A DNA stretch of 64,000 nucleotides. It comes from Martinezella tropici. Its GTDB lineage: Bacteria > Pseudomonadota > Alphaproteobacteria > Rhizobiales > Rhizobiaceae. Location: the NCBI RefSeq assembly GCF_008370325.1, contig NZ_VNIP01000003.1, positions 310,001 through 374,000 on the forward strand. The letters are read 5' to 3'. This document shows positions 26,610 to 35,010 of the stretch, in pieces. How positions within the stretch are numbered: the first letter of the stretch is position 1; each line of letters opens with the position of its first letter. Under the pieces are notes generated by a model, which searched no databases, was not told where the DNA came from, and was given only the letters and a program-made list of their open reading frames with translations. The position numbers were made by a program, and so were the translations under genes.

Positions 26610-27247
26610 CGCGGTACCCCCGGCAATCTGCTTTCGATCAGGCCGCCGGCAAGCGCCACCAACCAGTTGATCACGAGATAGATAAGGCCAGCTGAGGCGA
26701 AGATCTGCAGCGGCAGAAAAGTGCTGCCGGCGAGATCCTGCGCCATGCGGGTCAGTTCGACGATGCCCACGACGGAGACCAGCGACGATGCCTTCAGAAT
26801 GAGGATCGCCTCGTTGACGAGAGCTGGAAACGTGAGACGTAGGGCGATCGGAACCTTGATGCGGCGGAAGATCTGGCGCGGAGTAAGGCCAACCATCTCG
26901 GCCGACTCCACTAGGCCGCGCGGCACGCTGGCAAAGCCGCCACGCAGGTTCTCGGCCTGGTAGGCAGCCGTACAGAGCGACAGACCAATGATCGCCGCCA
27001 CGATGCTCGGCACATTGATGCCGATGACGGGAAGCAGATTGTAGATCAACAGCAATTGCACCAGCAGCGGCACACCACGAAAAAAGCTGATGAAAATCTG
27101 GGCAGGCCGCACGAAAAGGCTACGCCCCGACAGCAACATTCCCGAGATAAGAATCGCAATCGCAAAGCCGATGAGGATCGACACGACGCTGATCGTCACT
27201 GTGTAGATGGATGCCTGCAGAAGCAACCCGAATAGCTCGATGGACAT
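26606..27247 (-). CDS. Amino acid ABC transporter permease
   Basis: 213 residues starting at the ATG at 27247 (MSIELFGLLLQASIYTV); the longer frame to 27424 reads into the intergenic region and binding-protein gene. Family blocks: FISFFRGVPLLVQLLLIYNLLPV, QAENLRGGFASVPRGLVESAEMVG, RIKVPIALRLTFPALVNEAIL. Ribosome binding site is weak. Forms the channel with the 25941 product. Confidence 0.9.
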   Translation of the reverse strand: MSIELFGLLLQASIYTVTISVVSILIGFAIAILISGMLLSGRSLFVRPAQIFISFFRGVPLLVQLLLIYNLLPVIGINVPSIVAAIIGLSLCTAAYQAENLRGGFASVPRGLVESAEMVGLTPRQIFRRIKVPIALRLTFPALVNEAILILKASSLVSVVGIVELTRMAQDLAGSTFLPLQIFASAGLIYLVINWLVALAGGLIESRLPGVPR

Positions 27248-27341
27248 ATGAGATTTCGCCCGCTTGGCGGTCAGAAAGTGCGGCCTCTTCCTTCGCCCAT
27301 GCCACGCAATAGCGCGGGCATGGGCGATTTCCGAGGGCTGC

Positions 27342-28169
27342 TCAGAATGCCGGGTCCTTGACGGCGTCAGGCGTGTCGAAGCTGGCGCCGAACCATTTCT
27401 TCTGCAGTGTCGCCATGCGGCCATCTGCCTTGATCTTCAGCATGGCGGCATCGATGGCGTCCATCAACGGCGCGTGATCGGCATCCTTCAAGCCGATAAA
27501 GCCGAAATAGGACTTCTTGCCGAAGGGCGGCAGCACGACTTCGAACGTGCCTTCACGTTGTTTGGCGACAAAGGCGATATTCGGCAGCGAATTGGCAACG
27601 CCGGCGATACGGCCGGCCGCGAGGTCGGCGTAGGATTCCGTAAAGGCCGGATATTCGCGGATATCGACCTTGCTCGGCAGGGTTTCGGAAAACTCCTTCA
27701 GCTGATCGAGCTGCGCAGTTGCCTTGCCGACGCCGATCTTCTTGCCGGCGATGTCTTCCGGCTTGCTGATCGTCTTGTCACCGGCCTTTTTCAGGATCGC
27801 GATGGTTGCTTCGGCCAAAGGCGGCGTGAAGCGATAGCGCTCCATGCGCTTCTTGGTGATCGTCGCCGGGCCGGCGACAACGTCGAACTTGCCGGCTTCA
27901 AGCGCCGGAAACACGCCGTCCCATGGGAGCGTGACCCATTCGATCTTCACGCCCAACTCCTTGCCGATCTCATCGAAGAGGTCGACGTTCAAGCCGACAT
28001 GCTTGCCTGCATCGATGAAATCGAACGGCGCGAAGGCCGTCTCGGTGCCGACCTTCAGGGTGCCGGCTGCCTTGACCGCGGTAAGCGTGTCAGCCGCATG
28101 GGCCGAAATCGTTGCGCCAAACAAAAGTGCGGCGCCAACCAGCCCCTTCAGAAGCGAATTTTTCGTCAT
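27342..28169 (-). CDS. Amino acid ABC transporter substrate-binding protein
   Basis: 275 residues from ATG 28169, with TGGAGAGAAAG upstream. Signal peptide LLKGLVGAALLFGATISAHA, cleaved after AHA, so periplasmic. SBP_bac_3 domain: VKAAGTLKVGTETAFAPFDF, GLNVDLFDEIGKELGVKI, PALEAGKFDVVAGPATITKKR and GKKIGVGKATAQLDQ. Its promoter carries a GntR-type operator (28256-28295). Downstream oxidative genes suggest a modified, perhaps sulfur-containing, amino acid as ligand, which is inference. Confidence 0.9.
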   Translation of the reverse strand: MTKNSLLKGLVGAALLFGATISAHAADTLTAVKAAGTLKVGTETAFAPFDFIDAGKHVGLNVDLFDEIGKELGVKIEWVTLPWDGVFPALEAGKFDVVAGPATITKKRMERYRFTPPLAEATIAILKKAGDKTISKPEDIAGKKIGVGKATAQLDQLKEFSETLPSKVDIREYPAFTESYADLAAGRIAGVANSLPNIAFVAKQREGTFEVVLPPFGKKSYFGFIGLKDADHAPLMDAIDAAMLKIKADGRMATLQKKWFGASFDTPDAVKDPAF

Positions 28170-28255
28170 GTCTTTCTCTCCAGTTTTGTACCCTTCCTTC
28201 GGAAGGTTTAGGTTCCCCAAGCATTGTCCCGTCAGGCCGATTTCTATGACCTTTT

Positions 28256-28295
28256 TTGTCTATACAAATAGATACAGCCTCGCCTACACTGTCAA
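28256..28295 (-). promoter_or_regulatory. Promoter of the importer operon with HutC/GntR-type operator
   Basis: Minus strand: -35 TTGACA (28290-28295), 17-base spacer, -10 TCTATT (28267-28272). Immediately overlapping is TTGTATAGACAA (28256-28267), an inverted repeat of the TTGT-N4-ACAA form used by HutC-subfamily GntR repressors. The divergent gene at 28340 encodes such a regulator, so repression of the importer is expected. Confidence 0.65.
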
Positions 28296-28339
28296 ATACA
28301 AAACATAACGAACGCAAGAATTATGCCGTATGATGCCCG

Positions 28340-29143
28340 ATGGATCTGGCAGAAGCGGTTTTCACGGACATTGAATTCACTGCCGGAGCAAGGCGAGCGT
28401 TGGTCCCAATTCATCAGAAAATTCTGAAGGATATCGAAAGCAGGATCGTGAGCGGCATCTGGCCGCCGGGATACCGAATACCCGTCGAACATGAGCTGCT
28501 GAAAGAGTATCGATGCTCCCGGATGACCGTGAACAAGGCACTTTCGACCCTGGCTGAGCGTGGCATGATCATACGTCGTCGCAAGCTCGGCTCCTTTGTC
28601 GCTTCGCGGCAAATCGACCGCACGGTCATGGACATCCAGGACATTTCCACGGAAGCGGAGTTGGCGGGACACGAACATAGCCACACGATGCTGATGCGGA
28701 AAGTCGAAAGGCTCGATTCTGCCACCGCGATACGGCTTGGCGAAACCGTGGGGGCGGAAATCCTGCGGCTTCACTGCCTGCATGCGGTCGACGGCAAGGC
28801 GAATGCGCTTGAGCGGCGCATCATCATGCTGGACCTGGTGCCTTCAGCAAGAACCGAGAGTTTCGCTTCGGTACCACCCGGCAAATGGTTGCTGGACATG
28901 GTGCCCTGGTCGAAGGCCCGGCATGTCATTCGAGCCGTCTCGGCCGATGCCGCGACGGCACGCCTGCTTGAAACCGAACGCGGCGAAGCCTGTCTGACGC
29001 TCATCCGCCAGACATGGCAGAGCAGCCGCACGGTCACCTATGTCGAATTCATCCATCCCGGCGATCGTTTCCAGTTCGCCGGCGACTTTCATCCCAACGA
29101 AAGAGGCGTCATCGATCCATCACCGCAAGGAAGCTCTTCTTGA
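28340..29143 (+). CDS. GntR-family regulator, HutC subfamily
   Basis: 267 residues. The N-terminal winged helix spans PIHQKILKDIESRIVSGIWPPGYRIPVEHELLKEYRCSRMTVNKAL in family order. The C-terminal UTRA ligand domain includes VGAEILRLHCLHAVDGKA, ALERRIIMLDLVPSARTE and the closing TYVEFIHPGDRFQFAGDF. HutC proteins typically repress amino acid uptake or breakdown genes until the substrate binds. It is divergent from the importer at 28169 and its likely operator lies between them. The stop overlaps a LysR start. Confidence 0.9.
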   Translation: MDLAEAVFTDIEFTAGARRALVPIHQKILKDIESRIVSGIWPPGYRIPVEHELLKEYRCSRMTVNKALSTLAERGMIIRRRKLGSFVASRQIDRTVMDIQDISTEAELAGHEHSHTMLMRKVERLDSATAIRLGETVGAEILRLHCLHAVDGKANALERRIIMLDLVPSARTESFASVPPGKWLLDMVPWSKARHVIRAVSADAATARLLETERGEACLTLIRQTWQSSRTVTYVEFIHPGDRFQFAGDFHPNERGVIDPSPQGSSS

Positions 29144-30081
29144 ACGACAAACGGATTAACAGGGCAGTTCCGCTCAAGGGCTTGCAGGCCTTTGAGGCCG
29201 TCGGCCGTTGCGGCAGCGTGAGCGCCGCGGCCTTAGAGCTGAATGTTTCGCCCGGAGCGATCAGTCAGCAAATCCGCAAGATCGAGAGCTTTCTTGGCGT
29301 CACCTTGCTCGAGCGCAATGGTCGAACGGTGGAGCTCACCCAATGGGGGCGGCTCTATCATCAGGAAATATCGAAGGGATTCGAACAATTCGCAGCCGCG
29401 GAGCAGATCCTGGAACGGGCTCGCAACGAGAATGCCCTGGTTCTCAGCGCGCTATCTTCCGTCGTCAACAAATGGATCGGGCGCCGGATCTTCGACTGGC
29501 AGGCCCTTCATCCCAACGCGCATGTCAGGATCGTCGGCCGCGACAAGGAACCGCGCATGGGTTTCGACGACATCGATTTCCGCATCAGCTACGGATCGGA
29601 CGTACTGCAGCATGAACACTATACCGAGCTGTTCCGCGATTGGGTGGTTCCGGCCTGCTCGCCGGCACTGATCAAAGGCAAGGCGCCGTCCGCCGCGCAG
29701 CTTCTTCAATATCCGCTCCTGCACGTCGAATGGGAGCGGCATTTCACGCCCTATCCGAGCTGGCTTGAATTCGCCGCGAAGACGGGGGCGGCACTCGAGG
29801 AAACCGCCGCCGGCCTTTCCTTCACCCTATCGAGCAGCGCAATTGACGCTGCCGTCAACAAACGCGGCGTCGTTCTCGCGCAGATGTCGATGATTGCAGA
29901 TGAGCTCGAGGCGCAGACGCTCGTCATTCCCGTCGACATACGCATTGCCTTGCGCGAAAGCTACTTTCTCGCCTGGGACAGGGCCGCCCTGGAAAAACCG
30001 CACGGACGCCAATTCCGCGATTGGCTCGTCGCCATTTCCCGCCAGCAGGGCCTGATGTCGGCGCCCGGATCAACATTTTAG
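29140..30081 (+). CDS. LysR-family transcriptional regulator
   Basis: 313 residues from a TTG at 29140 that overlaps the GntR stop (TTGA) and has AAGGAAG upstream; no ATG is available between it and the start of the domain. The helix-turn-helix is LKGLQAFEAVGRCGSVSAAALELNVSPGAISQQIRKIE in GcvA-like order. The periplasmic-binding-like effector domain follows (FRISYGSDVLQHEHYTELF, WVVPACSPALI). Probably an activator of the monooxygenase genes starting 110 bases downstream; two overlapping regulators for one locus is uncommon. Confidence 0.88.
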   Translation: MNDKRINRAVPLKGLQAFEAVGRCGSVSAAALELNVSPGAISQQIRKIESFLGVTLLERNGRTVELTQWGRLYHQEISKGFEQFAAAEQILERARNENALVLSALSSVVNKWIGRRIFDWQALHPNAHVRIVGRDKEPRMGFDDIDFRISYGSDVLQHEHYTELFRDWVVPACSPALIKGKAPSAAQLLQYPLLHVEWERHFTPYPSWLEFAAKTGAALEETAAGLSFTLSSSAIDAAVNKRGVVLAQMSMIADELEAQTLVIPVDIRIALRESYFLAWDRAALEKPHGRQFRDWLVAISRQQGLMSAPGSTF

Positions 30082-30191
30082 AAAAACTAAAACGGAACTC
30101 AGCTGCACGATATTGATGAAATTTTGCGCCTGGCGATAATTTACGCATCCGCCTCCGAAACGAGGGCGAGACCGACATAGAGGAGAATTCG

Positions 30192-31532
30192 ATGGCGCGG
30201 ACCGACAAGATGAAACTGGGAACTTTCGTCTATACGTTCGGCTTCCATCCGGCCTCCTGGCTGCATCCGGCAAGCGATGTCAACGGCGCCAACGGCTTCG
30301 CACATCTACTGGATGTCGCCAAACGATCCGAGGCGGCGAAATTCGATTTTATGTTCATGGCCGATTCTCCGGCTGCGGCCGTCGGCGATCCGAATGCGCT
30401 TGCCCGCATTCCAACCAAGATGAACCGTTTCGAGCCTCTCTCGCTGCTCTCGGCGCTGGCGGTCACGACCAACGATCTCGGTCTCGTGGCAACAGTCTCG
30501 ACGAGCTACTATGAACCGTACAATGTAGCCCGTCTGTTTGCCTCGATCGACCATCTGAGCAAGGGCCGCGCCTGCTGGAATGTCGTCACGTCAGACCATG
30601 ACGAAACCGGCTACAACTTCAATCGCGAAGGGCTCGATCCGCACGCGCTGCGCTATGAGCGTGGCAACGAATTCGTCGACGTCGTCTTCGGCCTTTGGGA
30701 CAGCTTCGAGGAAGGCGCACTCCTTCTCGATCGCGAATCCGGCGTCTACTATGACAAGGACAAGCACCACACGCTCAACCACAAGGGCAAGCACTTTCAG
30801 GTTCGCGGCCCCCTCAATATCGCGCGAACGCCGCAGGGCCGTCCTATCATCGCCCAGGCGGGTGGTTCCGAACCCGGAATGGATATGGCGGCACGTACCG
30901 CCGAGATCGTCTTTAGCCTCGCATCGAATATCGAGCGGAACCGGTCCTTCTACGACAATGTCAAAAGCCGGATGGCTGCCTATGGCCGCGATCGGGGCGA
31001 CCTGAAAATCATGCCGGGCATCGTCATCAATGTCGGTGAAACCGAGGCCGAGGCAAAGGCGAAGGTGGACTATCTGATCGACAAGATGCATCCCGATGTC
31101 GGGCGGTTGATGCTCTCCGAATTCTTGGAAGCGGACCTGCGTGGCGTGGCTCTCGATGAGCCCTTCCCGATGGACCGGCTGCCGGCGGCGCCAAAGGGAT
31201 CGCGTGCCCTGTTCGACGAACTGGTCGATTTCGTCAAGAGCGGTCACACGGTCGGCGAACTGATCCGGCACTATGCCGAGAAGCACACCGGCAATGGCAT
31301 AACGGGCACGCCGACCCAAATCGCCGACTACATGGAAGAGTGGTTCGAGACGCGTGCCGCCGACGGCTTTATTCTGATGTTTCCGACCTTGCCGTCCAGC
31401 CTCGACGACTTCGTGCGGCTCGTCCTGCCGGAGCTTCGCCGCCGCGGGCTGTTCCGCGAGGAATATGAGGGCAAAACCTTGCGCGAAAACCTCGGCATTT
31501 CAACGCCGGCAAACCGCTTTGCCAAGAACTGA
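30192..31532 (+). CDS. FMN-dependent monooxygenase, NtaA/SnaA/DszA family
   Basis: 446 residues, a bacterial-luciferase-like TIM barrel of the NtaA/SnaA/DszA type that uses reduced FMN from a partner reductase to oxidise amines or C-S bonds. Family marks: MKLGTFVYTFGFHPASW, FDFMFMADSPA, RFEPLSLLSALAVTTN, STSYYEPYNVARLFASIDHLS, RACWNVVTS and GRPIIAQAGGSEPGMDMAAR. The GAGGAGAATT binding site precedes the ATG. The reductase gene follows 11 bases later. Relatives include nitrilotriacetate monooxygenase and CmoJ/YtnJ of S-modified cysteine salvage; the substrate here is unknown. Confidence 0.9.
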   Translation: MARTDKMKLGTFVYTFGFHPASWLHPASDVNGANGFAHLLDVAKRSEAAKFDFMFMADSPAAAVGDPNALARIPTKMNRFEPLSLLSALAVTTNDLGLVATVSTSYYEPYNVARLFASIDHLSKGRACWNVVTSDHDETGYNFNREGLDPHALRYERGNEFVDVVFGLWDSFEEGALLLDRESGVYYDKDKHHTLNHKGKHFQVRGPLNIARTPQGRPIIAQAGGSEPGMDMAARTAEIVFSLASNIERNRSFYDNVKSRMAAYGRDRGDLKIMPGIVINVGETEAEAKAKVDYLIDKMHPDVGRLMLSEFLEADLRGVALDEPFPMDRLPAAPKGSRALFDELVDFVKSGHTVGELIRHYAEKHTGNGITGTPTQIADYMEEWFETRAADGFILMFPTLPSSLDDFVRLVLPELRRRGLFREEYEGKTLRENLGISTPANRFAKN

Positions 31533-31543
31533 GGGCCGATCCA

Positions 31544-32083
31544 ATGGGTGACGAGGCTCTGATCAGCGATGCGGAATTCAGACTATCGATGCGTCATCTG
31601 GCCGGTGCGGTCAGCGTGATAACGGTCGGTGACGGGCAAGACCGCACCGGCTTCACCGCAACATCGGTCTCTTCATTTTCGGCGGAGCCGCCTTCCGTCA
31701 TCGTCAGTGTCAACAGGGCTTCTTCCTCCTGGCCAGCGCTTGAGCGGTATGGCTGTTTCTGCGTCAATGTGCTCGCGGCCGACCAGCAGCACGTGGCGCA
31801 GTCCTTTGCCGGTATTAATGGGCGTAGGGGCGCCGACCGCTACGATGGTGCGCGATGGTATCGTCTCAGGACAGGCGCAGCCGCACTTGAAAATGCCCTC
31901 ACCGTCCTGGACTGCGAGCTCGAAACCGCATTCCACCATCATTCCCATGCCATTCTGATCGGGCATATCCGCGCGATCGAAATCCGACAGGGCATCGGGC
32001 CGCTCCTATATTGGCGAGGCGGCTATCATGAACTTCCGATGGACGTCGATCGCGATGGTCTAGCGAAGCCGCTCCGGCAATAG
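31544..32083 (+). CDS. NAD(P)H:flavin oxidoreductase, partner of the monooxygenase
   Basis: 179 residues, flavin reductase (NtaB/HpaC-like) fold: MRHLAGAVSVITV, the FMN-binding GFTATSVSSFSAEPPSVIVSV, ALERYGCFCVNVLAADQ, and the C-terminal GGYHELP. It supplies FMNH2 to the upstream oxygenase. Its last 24 bases overlap the convergent aminotransferase gene. Confidence 0.9.
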   Translation: MGDEALISDAEFRLSMRHLAGAVSVITVGDGQDRTGFTATSVSSFSAEPPSVIVSVNRASSSWPALERYGCFCVNVLAADQQHVAQSFAGINGRRGADRYDGARWYRLRTGAAALENALTVLDCELETAFHHHSHAILIGHIRAIEIRQGIGPLLYWRGGYHELPMDVDRDGLAKPLRQ

Positions 32084-33223
32084 CCCGATCGAAGCGACAT
32101 CCGCATTGGCAAAGGCGAGCCTGAGATACCGCTCCTGCCCTTCGCCGAAATAAGCACCTGGTATGCAGACGACACCGCGTTTGCTAGCAAGTTCTTCGGC
32201 AACCTCGGACGACGATCGATCCGCAAAAGGATGGCGAACGAAGGCGAAATAGGCACCGATCGCTGCAATTTCCCAGCCCGTCAGTTCCGAAGCGGCCCGT
32301 CTCAAAGCATCGGCGCGGCGAGCGATCTCCAGCCGGTTGCCGGCCCGCCAATCAGCCAGCACCGGCAAAGCCGATGCGACTGCGATCTGAGCCGAACGCG
32401 GGGCACAGATTTGCATATTGTCCATAACCTTCGCGATCTCCGCGATGAGCTTGGGTCCCGCCGTGATTGCACCCAGTCGATGACCGGGGATGCAGAAGGA
32501 TTTCGAAAAGCTGTAGAGAAGGACGAGCGTATCCTCCCAACCCGGTTCGGATAGAAGCGAGTGTGGCCTGCCGTGACCCTCGACAAGGAAATCGCGATAG
32601 GTTTCGTCAACGATCAACCATGCGCCGTATTTTCGGCACAGCATAAAAAGCTCGTGAAGCAGGCCGGGCGGATAGACTGCTCCGGTAGGATTGTTGGGCG
32701 TAACGATGGCGAGCATCCTCGCGCCGGCCGCAAGTGCGGCCTCGGCTGAACTGAGATCGGGAAGAAAGCCAGCGGCCGCGTCGCAATCGACCAATCGTCG
32801 CCCAATCCCCAGCATCGACAGCGTCGTGTCATGATTGAAGTAGAAAGGATTGGTCAGCGCCACGGTATCGCCAGCGCCTGCAAGGGCGATTGCAGCGCAC
32901 ATGAACGCCTGATTGCAACCCGCGGTAATATGGATATTGCCGGCAGATATGTCAGCGCCATAAAATTCTGCAACATGCGCAGCATAGGCCTGCCGCAATA
33001 GAGGTTCGCCCTCGATCGGCCCGTATCCCGTCATCGCCTGTTGCCCGGCGGCCTCGCTAAGCAGCCGCAGCATCTCCGGATGCGCGGGATAGCCGGGCAC
33101 GGCCTGCGACAAATCGATGAGCGGTCCCTTCTGCCCCCTGTATTCGCGGCCCCAGGCAACGACGGAAGGAATGGGCGGAGGGGAAAGGCGGGCAACGAGC
33201 GAGTTGAATTTTGCAACGGTCAT
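32060..33223 (-). CDS. PLP-dependent aminotransferase, class I/II
   Basis: 387 residues, fold-type I. The PLP lysine is in LYSFSKSFCIPGHRLG; other marks are GNIHITAGCNQAFMCA, VTPNNPTGAVYPPG with the conserved Asn, and WLIVDETYRDF with the ring-binding Asp. It should move amino groups between an amino acid and a 2-oxoacid. Convergent overlap with the reductase gene and proximity to the importer suggest it acts in the same substrate pathway. Direct repeats lie 15-43 bases upstream of its start (33238-33266). Confidence 0.88.
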   Translation of the reverse strand: MTVAKFNSLVARLSPPPIPSVVAWGREYRGQKGPLIDLSQAVPGYPAHPEMLRLLSEAAGQQAMTGYGPIEGEPLLRQAYAAHVAEFYGADISAGNIHITAGCNQAFMCAAIALAGAGDTVALTNPFYFNHDTTLSMLGIGRRLVDCDAAAGFLPDLSSAEAALAAGARMLAIVTPNNPTGAVYPPGLLHELFMLCRKYGAWLIVDETYRDFLVEGHGRPHSLLSEPGWEDTLVLLYSFSKSFCIPGHRLGAITAGPKLIAEIAKVMDNMQICAPRSAQIAVASALPVLADWRAGNRLEIARRADALRRAASELTGWEIAAIGAYFAFVRHPFADRSSSEVAEELASKRGVVCIPGAYFGEGQERYLRLAFANADVASIGLLPERLR

Positions 33224-33739
33224 ATCGATTTCTCTTTGATACCGATTGCTACAACGATACCTATTGCTTTCTCAACCTCTTTGTTGGGCGAGACGGACCT
33301 CAAGCGGAGACGCATGCACATGGTGTGGAGCATGGTGTTCAGTCCATCGATCGCTAAACGCTGAGCACGGTGTTCCGGCAAGTTGCTCAATTTTTGACGA
33401 GGAATCGACACCGCCATAGGATCGGCTTAGGCCGGACCAGAAAGAGCATCTCTTGATCATCGAAGCTCTCGAACGAGAGCGATGCAAAGCAAACGCGCCT
33501 TGCAGTGGCTGGCCACATCAAAAGCCTCATTGCGTTTACAAGAGAACGGTTGGAATAGCGTTGCAGCATCCAGCCTCATAGATGCCCCCTTAATATCGCT
33601 GGAACCACACGAGCGAGGTCAGCCAATCCCTTTAATTACTTGCACTTTGCAATTAAATGGTAGATTTTATAAGCCCGATCCTCGATCAGCGCAATGCCGA
33701 CGATCCGGTCAGCGCTCAACTGACAGCAAAGGATGTGAG
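33224..33739. other. Intergenic region with regulatory repeats
   Basis: About 515 bases without a gene. Two elements stand out. GATACCGATTG (33238-33248) and GATACCTATTG (33256-33266) are an 18-base-period direct repeat in front of the aminotransferase start. The inverted repeat at 33640-33652 is a proposed MarR operator for the exporter gene at 33740. An open frame running into the exporter has no start site support. Confidence 0.5.
33640..33652 (+). promoter_or_regulatory. Proposed MarR operator upstream of the DMT exporter
   Basis: TTGCA-CTT-TGCAA, a perfect inverted repeat flanked by AATTA and TTAAA. Closely similar 13-mers occur at 34882 and 42421, in front of the methyltransferase operon and of marR itself. 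It lies about 90 bases upstream of the exporter start. Confidence 0.6.
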
Positions 33740-34609
33740 ATGACTGCAACTGTGGCCCTCTTTCTCGCGACCGTGCTTTTCTGGGGTTCGGGCGCCATTG
33801 TGACATCCCTGCAGGCAAGCGCTTCCGCTCCCGAGCTGTCGGTAGCGATCCGCATGTTTCTTGTTGGATTGAGCATGCTCGGGTTTTCGATCGCCACCGG
33901 CAAACCGATCACGATAGCCCGCAGTGATCGTCTTTGGGTGATGATGCAGGGCATATTGTTTTTCGGCCTTGCCTTCATCGCCTTTTATAAGGCGACCAAG
34001 GGCATCCCGAGCGGCATAGCAGCCTTGGTGCTATCGAGTTCCTCGCTGTTTGCGGCCATCGCCAGCCGTTTACTGCTGAATCTGCGGATAAGCCACCGCG
34101 CAACGATTGGCATAGTTTGTGGTCTTCTGGGTCTTGGCATCGTCGCCGCCCCACAGATCTTCGCACTGCGTCTCAACCCGCAAACCGTGACGGGCTTCAT
34201 CTGGGCCGGCGTTGCGGCGATGGCGACAGGTGCGGGGACAGCGATTGCGGCGCGCAACCAGCGGCGCGGTCTGCCGATCCCGGTGCTCATGGGTTGGGGC
34301 GCATTGTGTGGATGCGGCTTCGGGGTCGCCTGGGCTATGGTTGTCGGCACCTCTCTCACGATACCTGTAACCGTTGGCTATCTGGCGCAGCTCGCCTACC
34401 TGGCAATTGTCGCCTCCTGCGTTACGTTTCTCATGTATTTTACGCTCATCGAGAAGGTCGGCCCCGCGCGAGCGGCCTATGCGCTAACCGTTGTTCCGAT
34501 TGTCGCCATAACGATCTCGATTATCTTCGAAGGCCTGCACATTGATACCCGTCTTGCCTTCGGCGGCGCGACGATCCTCCTTGGCAATATCCTGGTGCTC
34601 AATGCCTGA
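33740..34609 (+). CDS. EamA/DMT-family transporter
   Basis: 289 residues from the ATG at 33740 (AAAGGATGTGAG upstream); the longer frame to 33482 has no start support. About ten hydrophobic segments in two EamA halves, e.g. TATVALFLATVLFWGSGAI, GIAALVLSSSSLFAAI and the second half from FIWAGVAAMATGAGTAIAAR; the last EamA signature is AYALTVVPIVAITIS. These are inner-membrane exporters, commonly of amino acids or related metabolites. A MarR-type operator sits upstream, so it is probably induced together with the 35011-42369 operon. Confidence 0.88.
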   Translation: MTATVALFLATVLFWGSGAIVTSLQASASAPELSVAIRMFLVGLSMLGFSIATGKPITIARSDRLWVMMQGILFFGLAFIAFYKATKGIPSGIAALVLSSSSLFAAIASRLLLNLRISHRATIGIVCGLLGLGIVAAPQIFALRLNPQTVTGFIWAGVAAMATGAGTAIAARNQRRGLPIPVLMGWGALCGCGFGVAWAMVVGTSLTIPVTVGYLAQLAYLAIVASCVTFLMYFTLIEKVGPARAAYALTVVPIVAITISIIFEGLHIDTRLAFGGATILLGNILVLNA

Positions 34610-35010
34610 AGTGGAACAATGAAGCGTGGGTTCTGCGATCAGCATCCTTTCCGTGTTCGCCCGCCGTCCCGGCGATTGAAGTGCTTCCGGCAAGGCTTAA
34701 TAATCCTGGCAATTCGTGCTGGGCTCGCGTGTTGCGGTCACAGCTTGGGAGCTGTTTAGCGACCGATCCGATAGTCGGAAAAAGCGCGGACACCCACGAA
34801 GAACATCCCTTTGGCTATTGGCTCCGCTAAAACTGCCTCAAATAAGCTCGATTGCACAAAGCTTATGCATGTATAAATTACTTGCAAATAGCAATTGATT
34901 TCCTATCAAATCTATGTTGTAGTTTAATCATAAGAGGTAAATCGCATCGCGATTACCCGTATAACTAGAATCTAGGGAGATGTCCGAACCGCAACAATTT
35001 TGGAAGGCAT
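34610..35010. other. Intergenic, promoter region of the methyltransferase operon
   Basis: About 400 bases with no gene. The right third is AT-rich and holds the operator at 34882-34894 and AATCATAAGAGG before the start region. GGAAGG at 35002-35007 is the ribosome binding site of the next gene. Confidence 0.5.
34882..34894 (+). promoter_or_regulatory. Proposed MarR operator upstream of the methyltransferase operon
   Basis: TTGCA-AAT-AGCAA, one mismatch from a perfect inverted repeat, flanked by AAATTAC on the left and TTGATT on the right, as at 33640 and 42421. It lies about 120 bases upstream of the operon's first gene. Confidence 0.55.
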
